Of a DNA stretch of 64,000 nucleotides, positions 1 to 8,316 are shown one piece after another. Below the pieces are notes generated by a model. It saw only the letters and a list, made by a program, of their open reading frames with translations. It had not been told where the DNA came from and ran no database searches. The stretch covers positions 27,179 to 91,178 of the forward strand of contig NZ_LNQV01000016.1 in NCBI RefSeq assembly GCF_001515305.1. Direction: 5' to 3'. The stretch is from Aquitalea pelogenes (lineage in GTDB: Bacteria > Pseudomonadota > Gammaproteobacteria > Burkholderiales > Chromobacteriaceae). Every line of letters begins with the position of its first letter. Position 1 is the stretch's first letter. The position numbers and the translations under genes are program-made.

Positions 1-1
1 G

Positions 2-313
2 CAATGGCGCGAACGGCTGGCAGACCGGGAGCGTGAAGCTGGCAAGCAGCAGGCGCGGCTGGAAATGCTGGAGCAGCGCAATCTGGAGCTGCAAGAAGCA
101 ACAGAGCGTCAGCAGGCCATCAATGAGCAAGGCAATGCGCGCTTATTGGCCATGGCCGGTGAGAACGCAAGGCTGGCTGCCGAGCTGTCAGCCGGTGTGG
201 CGCGGCAGGTGACCCGGCTGGCGCAAGCCATGCAAGAGGCGGGGGCTGGGTTGCTGGAGCTGGACGAGGCCGGAAAAGAGTCCTGGCTCAGTCAGCAGCT
301 GTCACCTCTATGA
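2..313 (+). CDS. C-terminal part of a coiled-coil protein (5' end outside window)
   Basis: The frame is open from the first bases and ends at a TGA at 311-313, so only about 103 C-terminal residues are visible. They are rich in Glu, Gln, Arg, Ala and Leu, with heptad-like spacing typical of a long coiled coil and no membrane segment. Without the N-terminus the family cannot be named; KfrA-like DNA-binding coiled-coil proteins are one possibility but nothing seen here proves it. A strong terminator follows directly, so this is the last gene of its transcript. Confidence 0.6.
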   Translation, partial: QWRERLADREREAGKQQARLEMLEQRNLELQEATERQQAINEQGNARLLAMAGENARLAAELSAGVARQVTRLAQAMQEAGAGLLELDEAGKESWLSQQLSPL

Positions 314-330
314 GTTGCCCGCTGTAAGAT

Positions 331-358
331 AAACGGATGCCACGGCATCCGTTTTTTT
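331..358 (+). terminator. Rho-independent terminator after the partial coiled-coil gene
   Basis: AAACGGATGC and GCATCCGTTT form a 10-bp stem around a short loop and run into T7. It lies 18 bases past the stop codon. Confidence 0.85.
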
Positions 359-381
359 GATGGTTACCACTCAGAATGCAT

Positions 382-864
382 TCAGAACAAATGTTGCAGT
401 GCCTGGCAGATCTGTTCCAGATAGCGGGCGTCGGTGGCATCAAACTGGTCGAGACTGCTGGAGTCAACGTCCAGTACAGCCACCACTTCACCCCGGCTGT
501 TGTGTACCGGCACCACGATTTCCGAGCGGGCACTGGATGAGCAGGCGATATGGCCGGGGAATGCATCCACGTCCGGCACCACCAGGGTGCGGTTCTGCGC
601 CCAGGCGCTGCCGCATACGCCTTTGCCGTGGGCAATGCGGGTGCAGGCGATCGGCCCCTGGAATGGTCCCAATACCAGTTGCTGGTTTTTTACCAGATAA
701 AAGCCGGTCCACAGCCAGTCGAATGTGCTGTGCAGGGCGGCGGTCAGGTTGGCCAGCGCGGCAATCTGGTCGTCTTCGTATTGCACCAGGGCTTGTGCTT
801 GCGGCAGCAGTGTCTGGTACTTTTCTTCCTTGGTTTCGCCCTGAATGGTCAAATGTTCAGCCAT
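382..864 (-). CDS. msrC: Free methionine-(R)-sulfoxide reductase (GAF domain, fRMsr)
   Basis: This 160-residue cytosolic protein is a single GAF domain. The family reduces free methionine-R-sulfoxide using a cysteine pair recycled by thioredoxin. The three family cysteines are present at about residues 74, 84 and 108 (PIACTR, GVCGSAW, HIACSSSARSE), with the same mutual spacing as Cys84/94/118 of the E. coli enzyme. Length is normal. It is monocistronic: its start is separated from phaB by a terminator, and its 3' end converges on the gene at the left edge. Role: repair of oxidised methionine. Confidence 0.93.
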   Translation of the reverse strand: MAEHLTIQGETKEEKYQTLLPQAQALVQYEDDQIAALANLTAALHSTFDWLWTGFYLVKNQQLVLGPFQGPIACTRIAHGKGVCGSAWAQNRTLVVPDVDAFPGHIACSSSARSEIVVPVHNSRGEVVAVLDVDSSSLDQFDATDARYLEQICQALQHLF

Positions 865-926
865 GTTGTGCTCGGTTGTATTGCAAGGTCGACAGCATAG
901 CAGAATGTTTCTGCCAGAATTGCCAA

Positions 927-954
927 TAAAAAACCCGGCTTGGAGCCGGGTTTT
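927..954 (-). terminator. Rho-independent terminator of phaB
   Basis: On the minus strand AACCCGGCT and AGCCGGGTT form a 9-bp stem with a 3-base loop followed by six T. It is 24 bases past the phaB stop codon. Confidence 0.85.
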
Positions 955-977
955 GTGTCAAGCCTTTCTGTGGCTTG

Positions 978-1718
978 TTACATCATGTGCTGACCACCGT
1001 TGATGGCCAGGTTGGCACCGGTCATGAAGCCGGATACATCGGATGCCAGGTAGTTGATCAGCCCGGCAATTTCTTCCGGCTTGCCCAGGCGGCCTACCGG
1101 AATGTTGGCGATGATCTTGTTGCGCACTTCCTCCGGCACAGCCATTACCATGTCGGTAGCGATATAGCCCGGGGAGATGGTGTTGACGGTTACACCCTTG
1201 CGTGCAACTTCCTGTGCCAGCGCCATGGTAAAGCCGTGCATGCCGGCCTTGGCTGCGGAGTAGTTGGTCTGGCCGAACTGACCTTTCTGCCCGTTAATGG
1301 AAGAAATATTGATGATACGACCAAAGCCACGCTCCACCATGCCATCCAGTACCGGCTTCACCATGTTGAACAGCGAATCCAGATTGGTTTTGATGACGGC
1401 GTCCCAGTCATCCTTGGTTTGCTTCTTGAACGTGCCATCGCGGGTGATGCCGGCATTGTTCACCAGTACATCCACGGCACCCACTTCAGCCTGTGCCTTG
1501 GCCAGCATGGCGGCGCAGGCCGCGGTGTCGGTGACATCACACTGATAGGCATGGATGTCGTCAAAACCCATGCCCTTCATGTCGGCCAACCAGGCTTGTT
1601 CCTTGCCTGGCTTGCTGTAGGTGGTGATGACGGTGTGGCCGGATTCGGCCAGAGCCTTGCAGATGGCGGTTCCAATGCCGCCCATGCCTCCGGTTACGAG
1701 TGCGATGCGTTTTGTCAT
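978..1718 (-). CDS. phaB: Acetoacetyl-CoA reductase (NADPH), polyhydroxybutyrate synthesis
   Basis: A 246-residue short-chain dehydrogenase/reductase. The Rossmann glycine motif TGGMGGIG lies at residues 9-16, NNAG near 88, and the catalytic Ser and Y-x3-K near 140-157 (SINGQKGQFGQTNYSAAKAG). The SINGQKGQFGQTNYSAAKAG stretch and the C-terminal NGGQHM are characteristic of PhaB rather than FabG. It reduces acetoacetyl-CoA to (R)-3-hydroxybutyryl-CoA, the monomer for PHB. The start has a good AAGGAG ribosome site. phaA and phaC are not in the window, so the gene stands alone here. Confidence 0.93.
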   Translation of the reverse strand: MTKRIALVTGGMGGIGTAICKALAESGHTVITTYSKPGKEQAWLADMKGMGFDDIHAYQCDVTDTAACAAMLAKAQAEVGAVDVLVNNAGITRDGTFKKQTKDDWDAVIKTNLDSLFNMVKPVLDGMVERGFGRIINISSINGQKGQFGQTNYSAAKAGMHGFTMALAQEVARKGVTVNTISPGYIATDMVMAVPEEVRNKIIANIPVGRLGKPEEIAGLINYLASDVSGFMTGANLAINGGQHMM

Positions 1719-1835
1719 GATGCTGGCTCCTTGTCTTTGTCGGGGTAAAAGTCGCTGATCTCAGTCTGATGTAATTTTTCTTACCAGAATATGAGTCCTA
1801 CAAAGAATTGTAAACAGCTTGGATGACAAAACGTT

Positions 1836-2719
1836 TTATGCCGATTGATTTAACAATTCATTACTCAAACGTTGGAGTAAATCCAGTCTTTGTTGCGCGA
1901 TCAAGCCATCTGCGGCGGCTTGCTTGACGGCGCAGTCCGGCTCTTTGCGGTGCGTGCAGTTATGAAATCGGCATTGGCCGATCAACGGGCGCATCTCCGG
2001 GAAATAGTGTAGCAGGTCACTGGCCTGCAAATGCTTGAGGCCGAATTCCTGCAGGCCGGGGGAGTCGATCAGGTCGTGCCGGCAGACAGTTTGTGCAGGT
2101 GATAGAGCGTGGCATGGGTGGTGGTGTGGCGGCCGGAATCCAGTGCCTCGGAAATGTCACCGATGCGGGCGTTGGCTTCCGGCAGTAAGGCATTGGTGAG
2201 CGTGGACTTTCCCATGCCGGACTGGCCGACAAACACGCAGGTTTCGCCATCCAGCAGCGGCAGTAGAGGCGTCATGTCCTGCTTGGCTGACAGGGTGATC
2301 ATCTTGTAGCCAAGCTTGGAGTAGGGTTGCAGTTTTTCCACCAGTGCGGCCGTCTCGGGCAGGTCGGCCTTGTTGATCAGGATGACCGGGTCGATATCGG
2401 CTGCTTCGGCGGCAATCAGGCAGCGGTTGAGCAGTTCTTCACTGGGGCTGGGGACGGCGGCAATCACGAACAGGATGCGGCTGACGTTTGCGGCAATGAC
2501 CTTGGTTTTCCATTCGTCCTGCCGGTACAGCAGGCTGCTGCGCGGCAGGCTTTCTTCAATGACTGCCTGTTCCTTGTTCTGGATGAGGATTTCCACGCGG
2601 TCGCCACAGGCAAAGTCCACGCGCTTGCCGCGGGTGGAGCAGCCATAAGTCTGGCCCTCTGCCTCAACGATGAAACGCCGACCGTGGCTGCGGATGATCT
2701 GTCCGATGGCTGCTCTCAT
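1836..2719 (-). CDS. rsgA: Ribosome small subunit-dependent GTPase A, frameshifted near 2076-2083
   Basis: RsgA is a circularly permuted GTPase that assists late 30S maturation. The OB-like N-terminus, G4 (NKADL) and P-loop (GQSGMGKST) are in one frame; G3 (LIDSPGLQEFG) and the C-terminal zinc-binding Cys/His knuckle (C-x4-NC-x-H-x5-C) are in another. One base is missing near 2076-2083, where GGGCAC would restore LSAGHDLIDSPG. Adding it gives a normal 294-residue protein. The start at 2719 overlaps the phhB stop as ATGA, which argues against the longer frame from 2755. Several G/C-run deletions occur in this window, so I regard this as probable sequencing error. Confidence 0.85.
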
Positions 2720-3042
2720 GCGCGTCCTTGCAGTGCTTCGGTTTTGGCCGCGCAAATGAAGTCATTCAGGGTCAGGCCGCCGGCATCGTGCGTGCTGAAG
2801 CACACCACCACGCGGTTGTAGTGCACCGACAGGTCGGGGTGGTGATCTTCCTGATGGGCAATCCAGGCCAGGGCATTCACAAAGGCCATGGTCTGGTAGT
2901 AGTCGGCAAAACGGAAGGTCTTGCACAACTCGATACCCTTGATTTCCCAGTCTGGCAGTTTGGCCAGAAACTGGCTGGTGGTGTTGGCGTCCAGCGGGCT
3001 CAGGCCGTGGGCGGTTTCGCAGTGCAGTTCGAGCAGATTCAT
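2716..3042 (-). CDS. phhB: Pterin-4a-carbinolamine dehydratase
   Basis: A 108-residue protein of the DCoH/PhhB family. It dehydrates 4a-hydroxytetrahydrobiopterin to recycle the pterin cofactor of aromatic amino acid hydroxylases. The signature HQEDHHPDLSVHYNRV (about residues 63-78) contains the conserved His-His-Pro and the distal His. It is the middle gene of a coupled operon: its ATG overlaps the upstream M48 peptidase stop as ATGA, and its stop overlaps the rsgA start the same way. phhA is not visible nearby. Confidence 0.93.
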   Translation of the reverse strand: MNLLELHCETAHGLSPLDANTTSQFLAKLPDWEIKGIELCKTFRFADYYQTMAFVNALAWIAHQEDHHPDLSVHYNRVVVCFSTHDAGGLTLNDFICAAKTEALQGRA

Positions 3043-4285
3043 GTGCTGGCTCCTTTCAGGTGGGCGATGCGCAGGCTCGCCGGTGGGTGGGAGTCGTAAA
3101 AGGCGGAGTGCAATGGGTCCGGGGTCAGGGTGGACGCATTGTCACGGTAAAGTTTCACCAGGGCATCAATCAGATGCTGGGCTTCCGCCTGGCTGGCGGC
3201 AAAGCTGTCTGCTTCGTATTCGTGGCGGCGCGACATCAGGCTGGACAAGGGTGTCAGCGGGAAAGTGAAGGCGGGTACAGCCATGAAGAACAGGATCAGC
3301 GCCATCGCCGTGCTGGGGGTGCTGACGCCCAGTGCGGTATAGAACCAGCTGGCATCCAGCAACTGTCCCAGAATGAAGAGGAAACCCAGCGACAGGGCAA
3401 AGGCAAAGCTGATGCGCTTGACGATGTGCTTGCGCTTGAAGTGGCCCAGTTCGTGGGCGAGCACTGCTTCAATTTCTTGCGGTGCCAGTTGTTTCAGCAG
3501 TGTGTCAAAAAACACAATGCGCTTGGCGCTGCCAAAGCCGGTGAAGTAGGCATTGCCGTGGCTGGAGCGGCGTGAGCCATCCATCACGAACACACCCTGG
3601 CTTTTAAAGCCGGTGCGGGCAAGCAAGGCCTCAATGCGTTGTTTGAGTTCAAGGTCTTCCAGCGGACTGAAGCGGTTGAACAAGGGGGCAATCAGCGTGG
3701 GGTAGAGCGCTACCATCAATAGCTGGAAGGCCGACCATACCAGCCACACCCACAACCACCACAACGGTCCGGCCTGTGCCATCAGCCACAGTACCAGCGC
3801 CAGCAAGGGCAGGCCGATGATGGCACCGATCAGGCTGCCCTTGATCAGGTCCAGCACGAACATGCGCAAGGTCATTTTGTTGAAGCCGTAGCGGGCTTCA
3901 ATGCGGAAAGTGCTATACAGCGAAATGGGCAGGCTGATGGTCGAGCTGATGATGGTGACTGCCACCACCAGCAATATGCCGCTCAGCATGGCGCTGGTAT
4001 GCAGTTGCTGGATTTGCCAGCTGATCCAGTCCAGCCCGCCGCCCAGTGTCAGGCACAGGATCAGGCCGGTATCGATGACGGCGACAACAGGCTCAGCCGG
4101 GTTTTGGCCATGCTGTAATCGGCAGCGTGCTGATGTTGTTGCAGGGTGATGCTGCCGGCAAAGTCGGCCGGTACGCTGTGGCGGTGGCGGGCGATATGGC
4201 GCAGATGGCGCAGGCCCAGCCATAGCTTGAGTGACAGGGTGACCGCCAGTGCGGCCAGAAACAGGGTGCAGAATGCCTCGGTCAT
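3039..4285 (-). CDS. M48 family (STE24/CAAX protease-like) membrane metallopeptidase, frameshifted near 4086-4093
   Basis: A zinc metallopeptidase with several membrane segments and the active site VLAHELGHFKRKH (HExxH) plus the downstream glutamate in SRRHEYEADSFA. The N-terminal 60-odd residues (MTEAFCTLFLAALAV onward) are in a different frame from the rest. Adding one base near 4086-4093 (CTGAGCC[C]TGTT) gives a continuous protein of about 415 residues, the usual length for bacterial Ste24-like enzymes. The first gene of the M48-phhB-rsgA operon, with ATGA overlap to phhB. Its natural substrate in bacteria is uncertain; membrane protein quality control is a common inference. Confidence 0.85.
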
Positions 4286-4357
4286 GATTTACGCAGGTGG
4301 GTTTGCCGCCAGGGCGGCAATGAAGGAAAATACGCAGACACGTAAAGATTGGACAGT

Positions 4358-4903
4358 ATGGCACAAGATCAGAACAACCTCATCTGGCTCGACATGGAAA
4401 TGACCGGGCTGAATCCTGAAACCGACCGCATCATCGAAGTGGCAATGATTGCCACTGACAGCCAGCTCAACATCCTTGGCCAGTCGCCGGTATTGGTGAT
4501 TCATCAGCCGGACAGCGTGCTGGACGGCATGGATGACTGGAACAAGAACACTCATGGCAAGAGCGGCCTGATTGACAAGGTCAAGGCGTCCACCCTGACT
4601 GAAGCAGAGGCCGAGGCCACTTTGCTGGCATTCATGGCGGACTATGTACCGGCCCGTACCACGCCGATGTGTGGCAACACCATTCATCAGGACCGCCGCT
4701 TCATGGTGCGCTGGATGCCGCAGCTGGAAGAGTATTTCCACTACCGCAATCTGGATGTCTCCACTCTGAAGGAGCTGTGCAAGCGCTGGAAGCCGGAAGT
4801 CGCCCGCGGTGTGGTGAAGCGCGGCAAGCACGAAGCGCTGGCGGATATCGAGGAATCCATCGAAGAACTGAAGTACTACCGCGAGCATTTCATCAAGTTG
4901 TGA
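4358..4903 (+). CDS. orn: Oligoribonuclease
   Basis: A DEDDh 3'-5' exoribonuclease of 181 residues that degrades 2-5-nt RNAs, including pGpG from cyclic-di-GMP turnover. Motif I is [12 protein letters not shown] near residue 10; later motifs include [19 protein letters not shown] and [16 protein letters not shown] chose the ATG at 4358 ([12 protein letters not shown]), as in homologues, over a TTG three codons upstream. The gene is divergent from the M48-phhB-rsgA operon with only 72 bases between, so the two promoters are close together. Confidence 0.95.
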   Translation: MAQDQNNLIWLDMEMTGLNPETDRIIEVAMIATDSQLNILGQSPVLVIHQPDSVLDGMDDWNKNTHGKSGLIDKVKASTLTEAEAEATLLAFMADYVPARTTPMCGNTIHQDRRFMVRWMPQLEEYFHYRNLDVSTLKELCKRWKPEVARGVVKRGKHEALADIEESIEELKYYREHFIKL

Positions 4904-4941
4904 TGTAGTGTGCGTGCTACAAATGGTAATATGCATTCTGC

Positions 4942-4965
4942 AAGGGGACGCCAGTCCCCTTTTTC
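4942..4965 (+). terminator. Rho-independent terminator after orn
   Basis: AAGGGGAC and GTCCCCTT form an 8-bp stem with a 4-base loop followed by T residues, 38 bases past the orn stop. Confidence 0.8.
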
Positions 4966-5043
4966 TTGTCAGTTCCCGCCATCCGCCCTTGGCGGTCAAT
5001 GCAAAACCGATTATCCATTTTTGATTGCAAGCCCTTCACGACC

Positions 5044-6696
5044 ATGTTTGACGACAGCAAAGCCGGTATCAATCACAGCCCGATCTGGGCCAAGCTCCAC
5101 CAGCATCAGCGCGCCACCCGTTTCATGCAGATGCGCGAACTCTTTCATGCAGACCCGCAACGTTTCAAGCGTTTTTCCTTGCAGCTGGATGGCTTGCTGC
5201 TGGATTACTCGAAAAACCGCATTACTGAACGGACGCTGGAGCTGTTGATTGATCTGGCGCATGAAGCCGAGCTGCCGGCATGGATGGCCCGCATGCGTGA
5301 GGGCGAACGCATCAATGTCAGCGAAAAACGTTCGGTACTGCATACCGCCTTGCGCTTGCCGCAGCAGGAAAGCCTGTTGCTGGATGGCGAGGACGTGGTA
5401 CCGGCGGTGCATGAGGTACTGCAGCGCATGAGGGTGTTTACCGACAAGGTGCGCAGCGGCCAGTGGCTGGGTTATACCGGCCAGCCCATCCGTGCGGTGG
5501 TGAATCTGGGTATTGGCGGGTCTGACCTGGGGCCGCTGGTGGTGCAGGAGGCGCTGGCGGCCTATTCCCATCCGGATCTGACCGTGCATTTCGTTTCCAA
5601 TGTCGATGGCCAGCACATTGCCCGTACCCTGCAGCAACTGGACCCGGCCACTACCTTGTTCGTGATTGCGTCCAAATCCTTCACCACGCCGGAAACCCTG
5701 CTCAATGCCGAAGCGGCCAAGGCCTGGTTCTTGCGTTCGGCCAGCCAGGCGGACATTGCCCGCCATTTCGTTGCGGTGTCCACCAATGCCGCTGCGGTGT
5801 CGGCCTTCGGCATTGATACCGAGCACATGTTTGGTTTCTGGGACTGGGTGGGTGGCCGTTATTCGGTGTGGTCGGCCATCGGTTTGTCGGTGATGCTGTC
5901 GATAGGCTATGACAATTTTCGCGAATTCCTGGATGGCGGCTACGCCATGGATCAGCATTTCTTCGGTGCGCCGCTGGATGGCAACATCCCGGTGCTGCTG
6001 GCGCTGATCGGCATCTGGTACAACACCTTCTACCAGGCGCATACCCACGCCATCATGCCTTACGACCATGGCTTGCGCCGCCTGCCAGCCCATATCCAGC
6101 AACTGGACATGGAGTCCAATGGCAAGCGGGTGGGCCGTTTTGGCGAGCCGCTGGATTTTGACACCGGCCCGGTCATCTGGGGTGAAGAGGGTGCCAACAG
6201 TCAGCATGCCTTCTTCCAGCTCCTGCATCAGGGTACCCGCCTGGTGCCTTGCGACTTCATCGTGCCGATGAACAGCCATTACGGGCTGGAGCAGCAACAC
6301 CGCGTGCTGGTGGCCAACTGCTTTGCCCAGTCCGAAGCGCTGATGCGCGGCAAGAGCGAGGCGGAAGTGATGGCAGAGCTGCCGGATCTGCCGGGTGAAG
6401 AGCTGGACATGTTGCTGCCGCAAAAACTGTTCCCTGGTAATCAGCCTTCCAATACCATTGCGCTGGAGAAGGTGACGCCCTACAACCTGGGCATGCTGAT
6501 GGCCATGTACGAACACAAGGTGTTTGTGCAGGGGGTGATCTGGGGCATCAATTCGTTTGATCAATGGGGTGTGGAGTATGGCAAGCAGCTGGCGCGGCGC
6601 ATTCTGCCGGAGCTGGATGCCGCCGCCGTCTCCTCGGCCGAGCACGACAGCTCCACCCTGGGGCTGATTCGCCATTTCAGGAAAACGCATGGATAA
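5044..6696 (+). CDS. pgi: Glucose-6-phosphate isomerase
   Basis: Interconverts glucose-6-phosphate and fructose-6-phosphate in glycolysis, gluconeogenesis and sugar-nucleotide supply. Family signatures are present: NLGIGGSDLGP, SKSFTTPETLLNA, and the C-terminal EKVTPYNLGMLMAMYEHKVF and GVEYGKQL. The reading frame is open further upstream, but starting at MFDDSKAG gives 550 residues, the normal size of proteobacterial Pgi. The last codons overlap pncC by 8 bases, so the two are cotranscribed. Confidence 0.95.
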   Translation: MFDDSKAGINHSPIWAKLHQHQRATRFMQMRELFHADPQRFKRFSLQLDGLLLDYSKNRITERTLELLIDLAHEAELPAWMARMREGERINVSEKRSVLHTALRLPQQESLLLDGEDVVPAVHEVLQRMRVFTDKVRSGQWLGYTGQPIRAVVNLGIGGSDLGPLVVQEALAAYSHPDLTVHFVSNVDGQHIARTLQQLDPATTLFVIASKSFTTPETLLNAEAAKAWFLRSASQADIARHFVAVSTNAAAVSAFGIDTEHMFGFWDWVGGRYSVWSAIGLSVMLSIGYDNFREFLDGGYAMDQHFFGAPLDGNIPVLLALIGIWYNTFYQAHTHAIMPYDHGLRRLPAHIQQLDMESNGKRVGRFGEPLDFDTGPVIWGEEGANSQHAFFQLLHQGTRLVPCDFIVPMNSHYGLEQQHRVLVANCFAQSEALMRGKSEAEVMAELPDLPGEELDMLLPQKLFPGNQPSNTIALEKVTPYNLGMLMAMYEHKVFVQGVIWGINSFDQWGVEYGKQLARRILPELDAAAVSSAEHDSSTLGLIRHFRKTHG

Positions 6697-7192
6697 GGAA
6701 CTGAGCACGCTGTCTGCCCGCCTGGGGGCGGCCTTGCTGGCGCGTGGTGAAACAATGGCTACTGCAGAATCCTGCACCGGCGGCATGATTGCCGCCGCGC
6801 TGACCGATATTGCCGGCAGCTCGGCCTGGTTTGGCTATGGCATGGTCAGCTACAGCAATCAGGCCAAGCAGGATTTGCTGGGCGTCAGCGCCGCTACGCT
6901 GGAAGCGCATGGCGCGGTCAGCGAGGCGGTAGTGCGGGAGATGGCTGCCGGTGCCCGTCAGCGTGCGGCGGCAGACTGGGCGGTGGCCGTGTCCGGCGTG
7001 GCCGGGCCGGGTGGCGGCTCGGCGGAAAAGCCGGTTGGCATGGTGTGGCTGGCGGTGGCGGGGCCGGATGGCTGCTCACGCGCCTGGGTCAGCTATTTTG
7101 CCGGCGACCGTGCTGCAGTGCGACGGCAGACAGTGATTGCTGCATTGAATACCGTGCTGGAGATGCTGGCCGGGCAGCCGCTCAGTGCCTGA
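6689..7192 (+). CDS. pncC: Nicotinamide-nucleotide amidohydrolase (CinA C-terminal domain)
   Basis: A stand-alone CinA C-terminal domain of 167 residues. It deamidates nicotinamide mononucleotide to nicotinate mononucleotide in NAD recycling. The catalytic-site signatures TAESCTGG (residues about 24-31) and SGVAGPGGGSAEKPVG (about 102-117) are intact. It lacks the N-terminal CinA/MoaB-like domain, as is usual for the short PncC form. It overlaps the end of pgi and ends before a strong hairpin. Confidence 0.92.
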   Translation: MDKELSTLSARLGAALLARGETMATAESCTGGMIAAALTDIAGSSAWFGYGMVSYSNQAKQDLLGVSAATLEAHGAVSEAVVREMAAGARQRAAADWAVAVSGVAGPGGGSAEKPVGMVWLAVAGPDGCSRAWVSYFAGDRAAVRRQTVIAALNTVLEMLAGQPLSA

Positions 7193-7211
7193 GTGACTGG
7201 GGCAGCCATGC

Positions 7212-7237
7212 AAAAAGGGAGCCAATGGCTCCCTTTT
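7212..7237 (+). terminator. Rho-independent terminator after pncC
   Basis: AAAAGGGAGCC and GGCTCCCTTTT form an 11-bp perfect stem around AAT. The same hairpin sequence recurs at 7411-7433. Confidence 0.85.
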
Positions 7238-7440
7238 CCGGCTGCTGACGAAGTGATTTGGTACGGTGGCACTGGACCCGGCAAAGCCGGGCCTTTCGGC
7301 TAAGTTATTTCTTCCGCAGCCTTCCCGTCTATTCCCTATCCCCCCGCCCTTTCCCTGAAAGGGAGCCTCGCTTTCTTTTCAGAACGCGAGAGGAGTTTGT
7401 CAATAAGCTGAAAAGGGAGCCAATGGCTCCCTTTGCTATT
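7238..7440. other. Convergent intergenic region with a second copy of the terminator hairpin
   Basis: This stretch lies between pncC and nudC, which converge. It has a small hairpin at about 7277-7293 (CCCGGC/GCCGGG) and no coding frame I would trust. At 7411-7433 AAAGGGAGCC-AAT-GGCTCCCTTT repeats the pncC terminator almost exactly and sits just past the nudC stop, so it can terminate nudC. Confidence 0.6.
7411..7433 (-). terminator. Rho-independent terminator after nudC
   Basis: A 10-bp perfect stem (AAAGGGAGCC/GGCTCCCTTT) followed by TTTTC on the minus strand. It is 8 bases beyond the nudC stop and near-identical to the pncC terminator. Confidence 0.75.
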
Positions 7441-8244
7441 TTATCTGCGTTGTTCGGCTGGCAGGCGCAGCCAGTCTGCCGTATGGCGGATCAGCCGGTA
7501 AGCCACTGACAGCTGGGCTGGAATGGTGGGCAGGGCATCAATGTGATACCAGCCGGCGTCTTCGATTTCGCCTTCTTGCGGACGGATTTCCCCACCATCG
7601 TATTCGGCGGTGAATGCCAGCATCAGCGAGTGCGGGAAAGGCCAGGATTGCGAGCAGACATAGCGCAGGTTCTTTACCCGCACGCCCACTTCTTCCTGTG
7701 TTTCGCGGTGAACGCATTGCTCCAGTGTTTCGCCCGGTTCGACAAAACCGGCCAGTGCGCTGTACACGCCAGGCAGGAAGTGCGGACTGCGTGCCAGTAA
7801 CAGCTCCTGTCCGCGATAAACCGCCACCATCATGGCGGGCGACAGGCGCGGATAGTAAAGCTGGCCGCAGCTGGGGCAGTGCTTGCCCTGGTCGTGGCTG
7901 TGCTGTTGCAAAGGGCTGGCGCAATGGCCGCAAAAACGGTGGGTGTGCTGGAACTGGCGCAGCTGGGCGGCGCGGGCAATGCCGTCGGTCTGTTCCGGCG
8001 GCAAGGCCATCAATGCAGCGCGTAAGGGCAGCCATTCGCAGTCGGCAGGTGGCGGGCCAACCAGGTCTGCAGCATACAGATTGCAGCCTTGTTGCTGGTC
8101 GATGAACAGGCGGTTGGCCAGCGGCCAGTGCCGCGCGGCATCTCCGGGCAGGGCCTGGTTTTGCAATAACAGGCGCGGGCCATCGAAAATGCACCAGCGG
8201 GTTGGCAGAGCGGGATTGAAATGTTCGGGCAGTTCGAGCGGCAT
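7441..8244 (-). CDS. nudC: NAD(H) pyrophosphatase (Nudix, also RNA NAD-cap removal)
   Basis: A 267-residue NudC. The zinc ribbon is C-x2-C...C-x2-C (FCGHC and CPSCG, residues about 108-128). The Nudix box GFVEPGETLEQCVHRETQEEVG-type signature begins near residue 165. The NudC-specific SQSWPFPHSLM motif follows. The enzyme hydrolyses NADH to NMNH and AMP and removes NAD caps from RNA 5' ends. It is transcribed alone and converges on pncC, itself an NMN-metabolising gene. Confidence 0.94.
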   Translation of the reverse strand: MPLELPEHFNPALPTRWCIFDGPRLLLQNQALPGDAARHWPLANRLFIDQQQGCNLYAADLVGPPPADCEWLPLRAALMALPPEQTDGIARAAQLRQFQHTHRFCGHCASPLQQHSHDQGKHCPSCGQLYYPRLSPAMMVAVYRGQELLLARSPHFLPGVYSALAGFVEPGETLEQCVHRETQEEVGVRVKNLRYVCSQSWPFPHSLMLAFTAEYDGGEIRPQEGEIEDAGWYHIDALPTIPAQLSVAYRLIRHTADWLRLPAEQRR

Positions 8245-8316
8245 GATGGGGTTTCGGGACGCTAAGCTGCCAGTGTAGCGGCAGACACGGTGGATTGTCT
8301 GCTGGATTTCCCCTGC

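Noticed and set aside
1836..2719. rsgA as a true pseudogene
   Set aside because: One base in a G run restores every motif, and six more such breaks in the window share the same pattern, so error is the simpler explanation.
5011..6786. Long minus-strand open frame of 591 codons opposite pgi
   Set aside because: It is a shadow of pgi on the other strand; it has no ribosome site or family resemblance.
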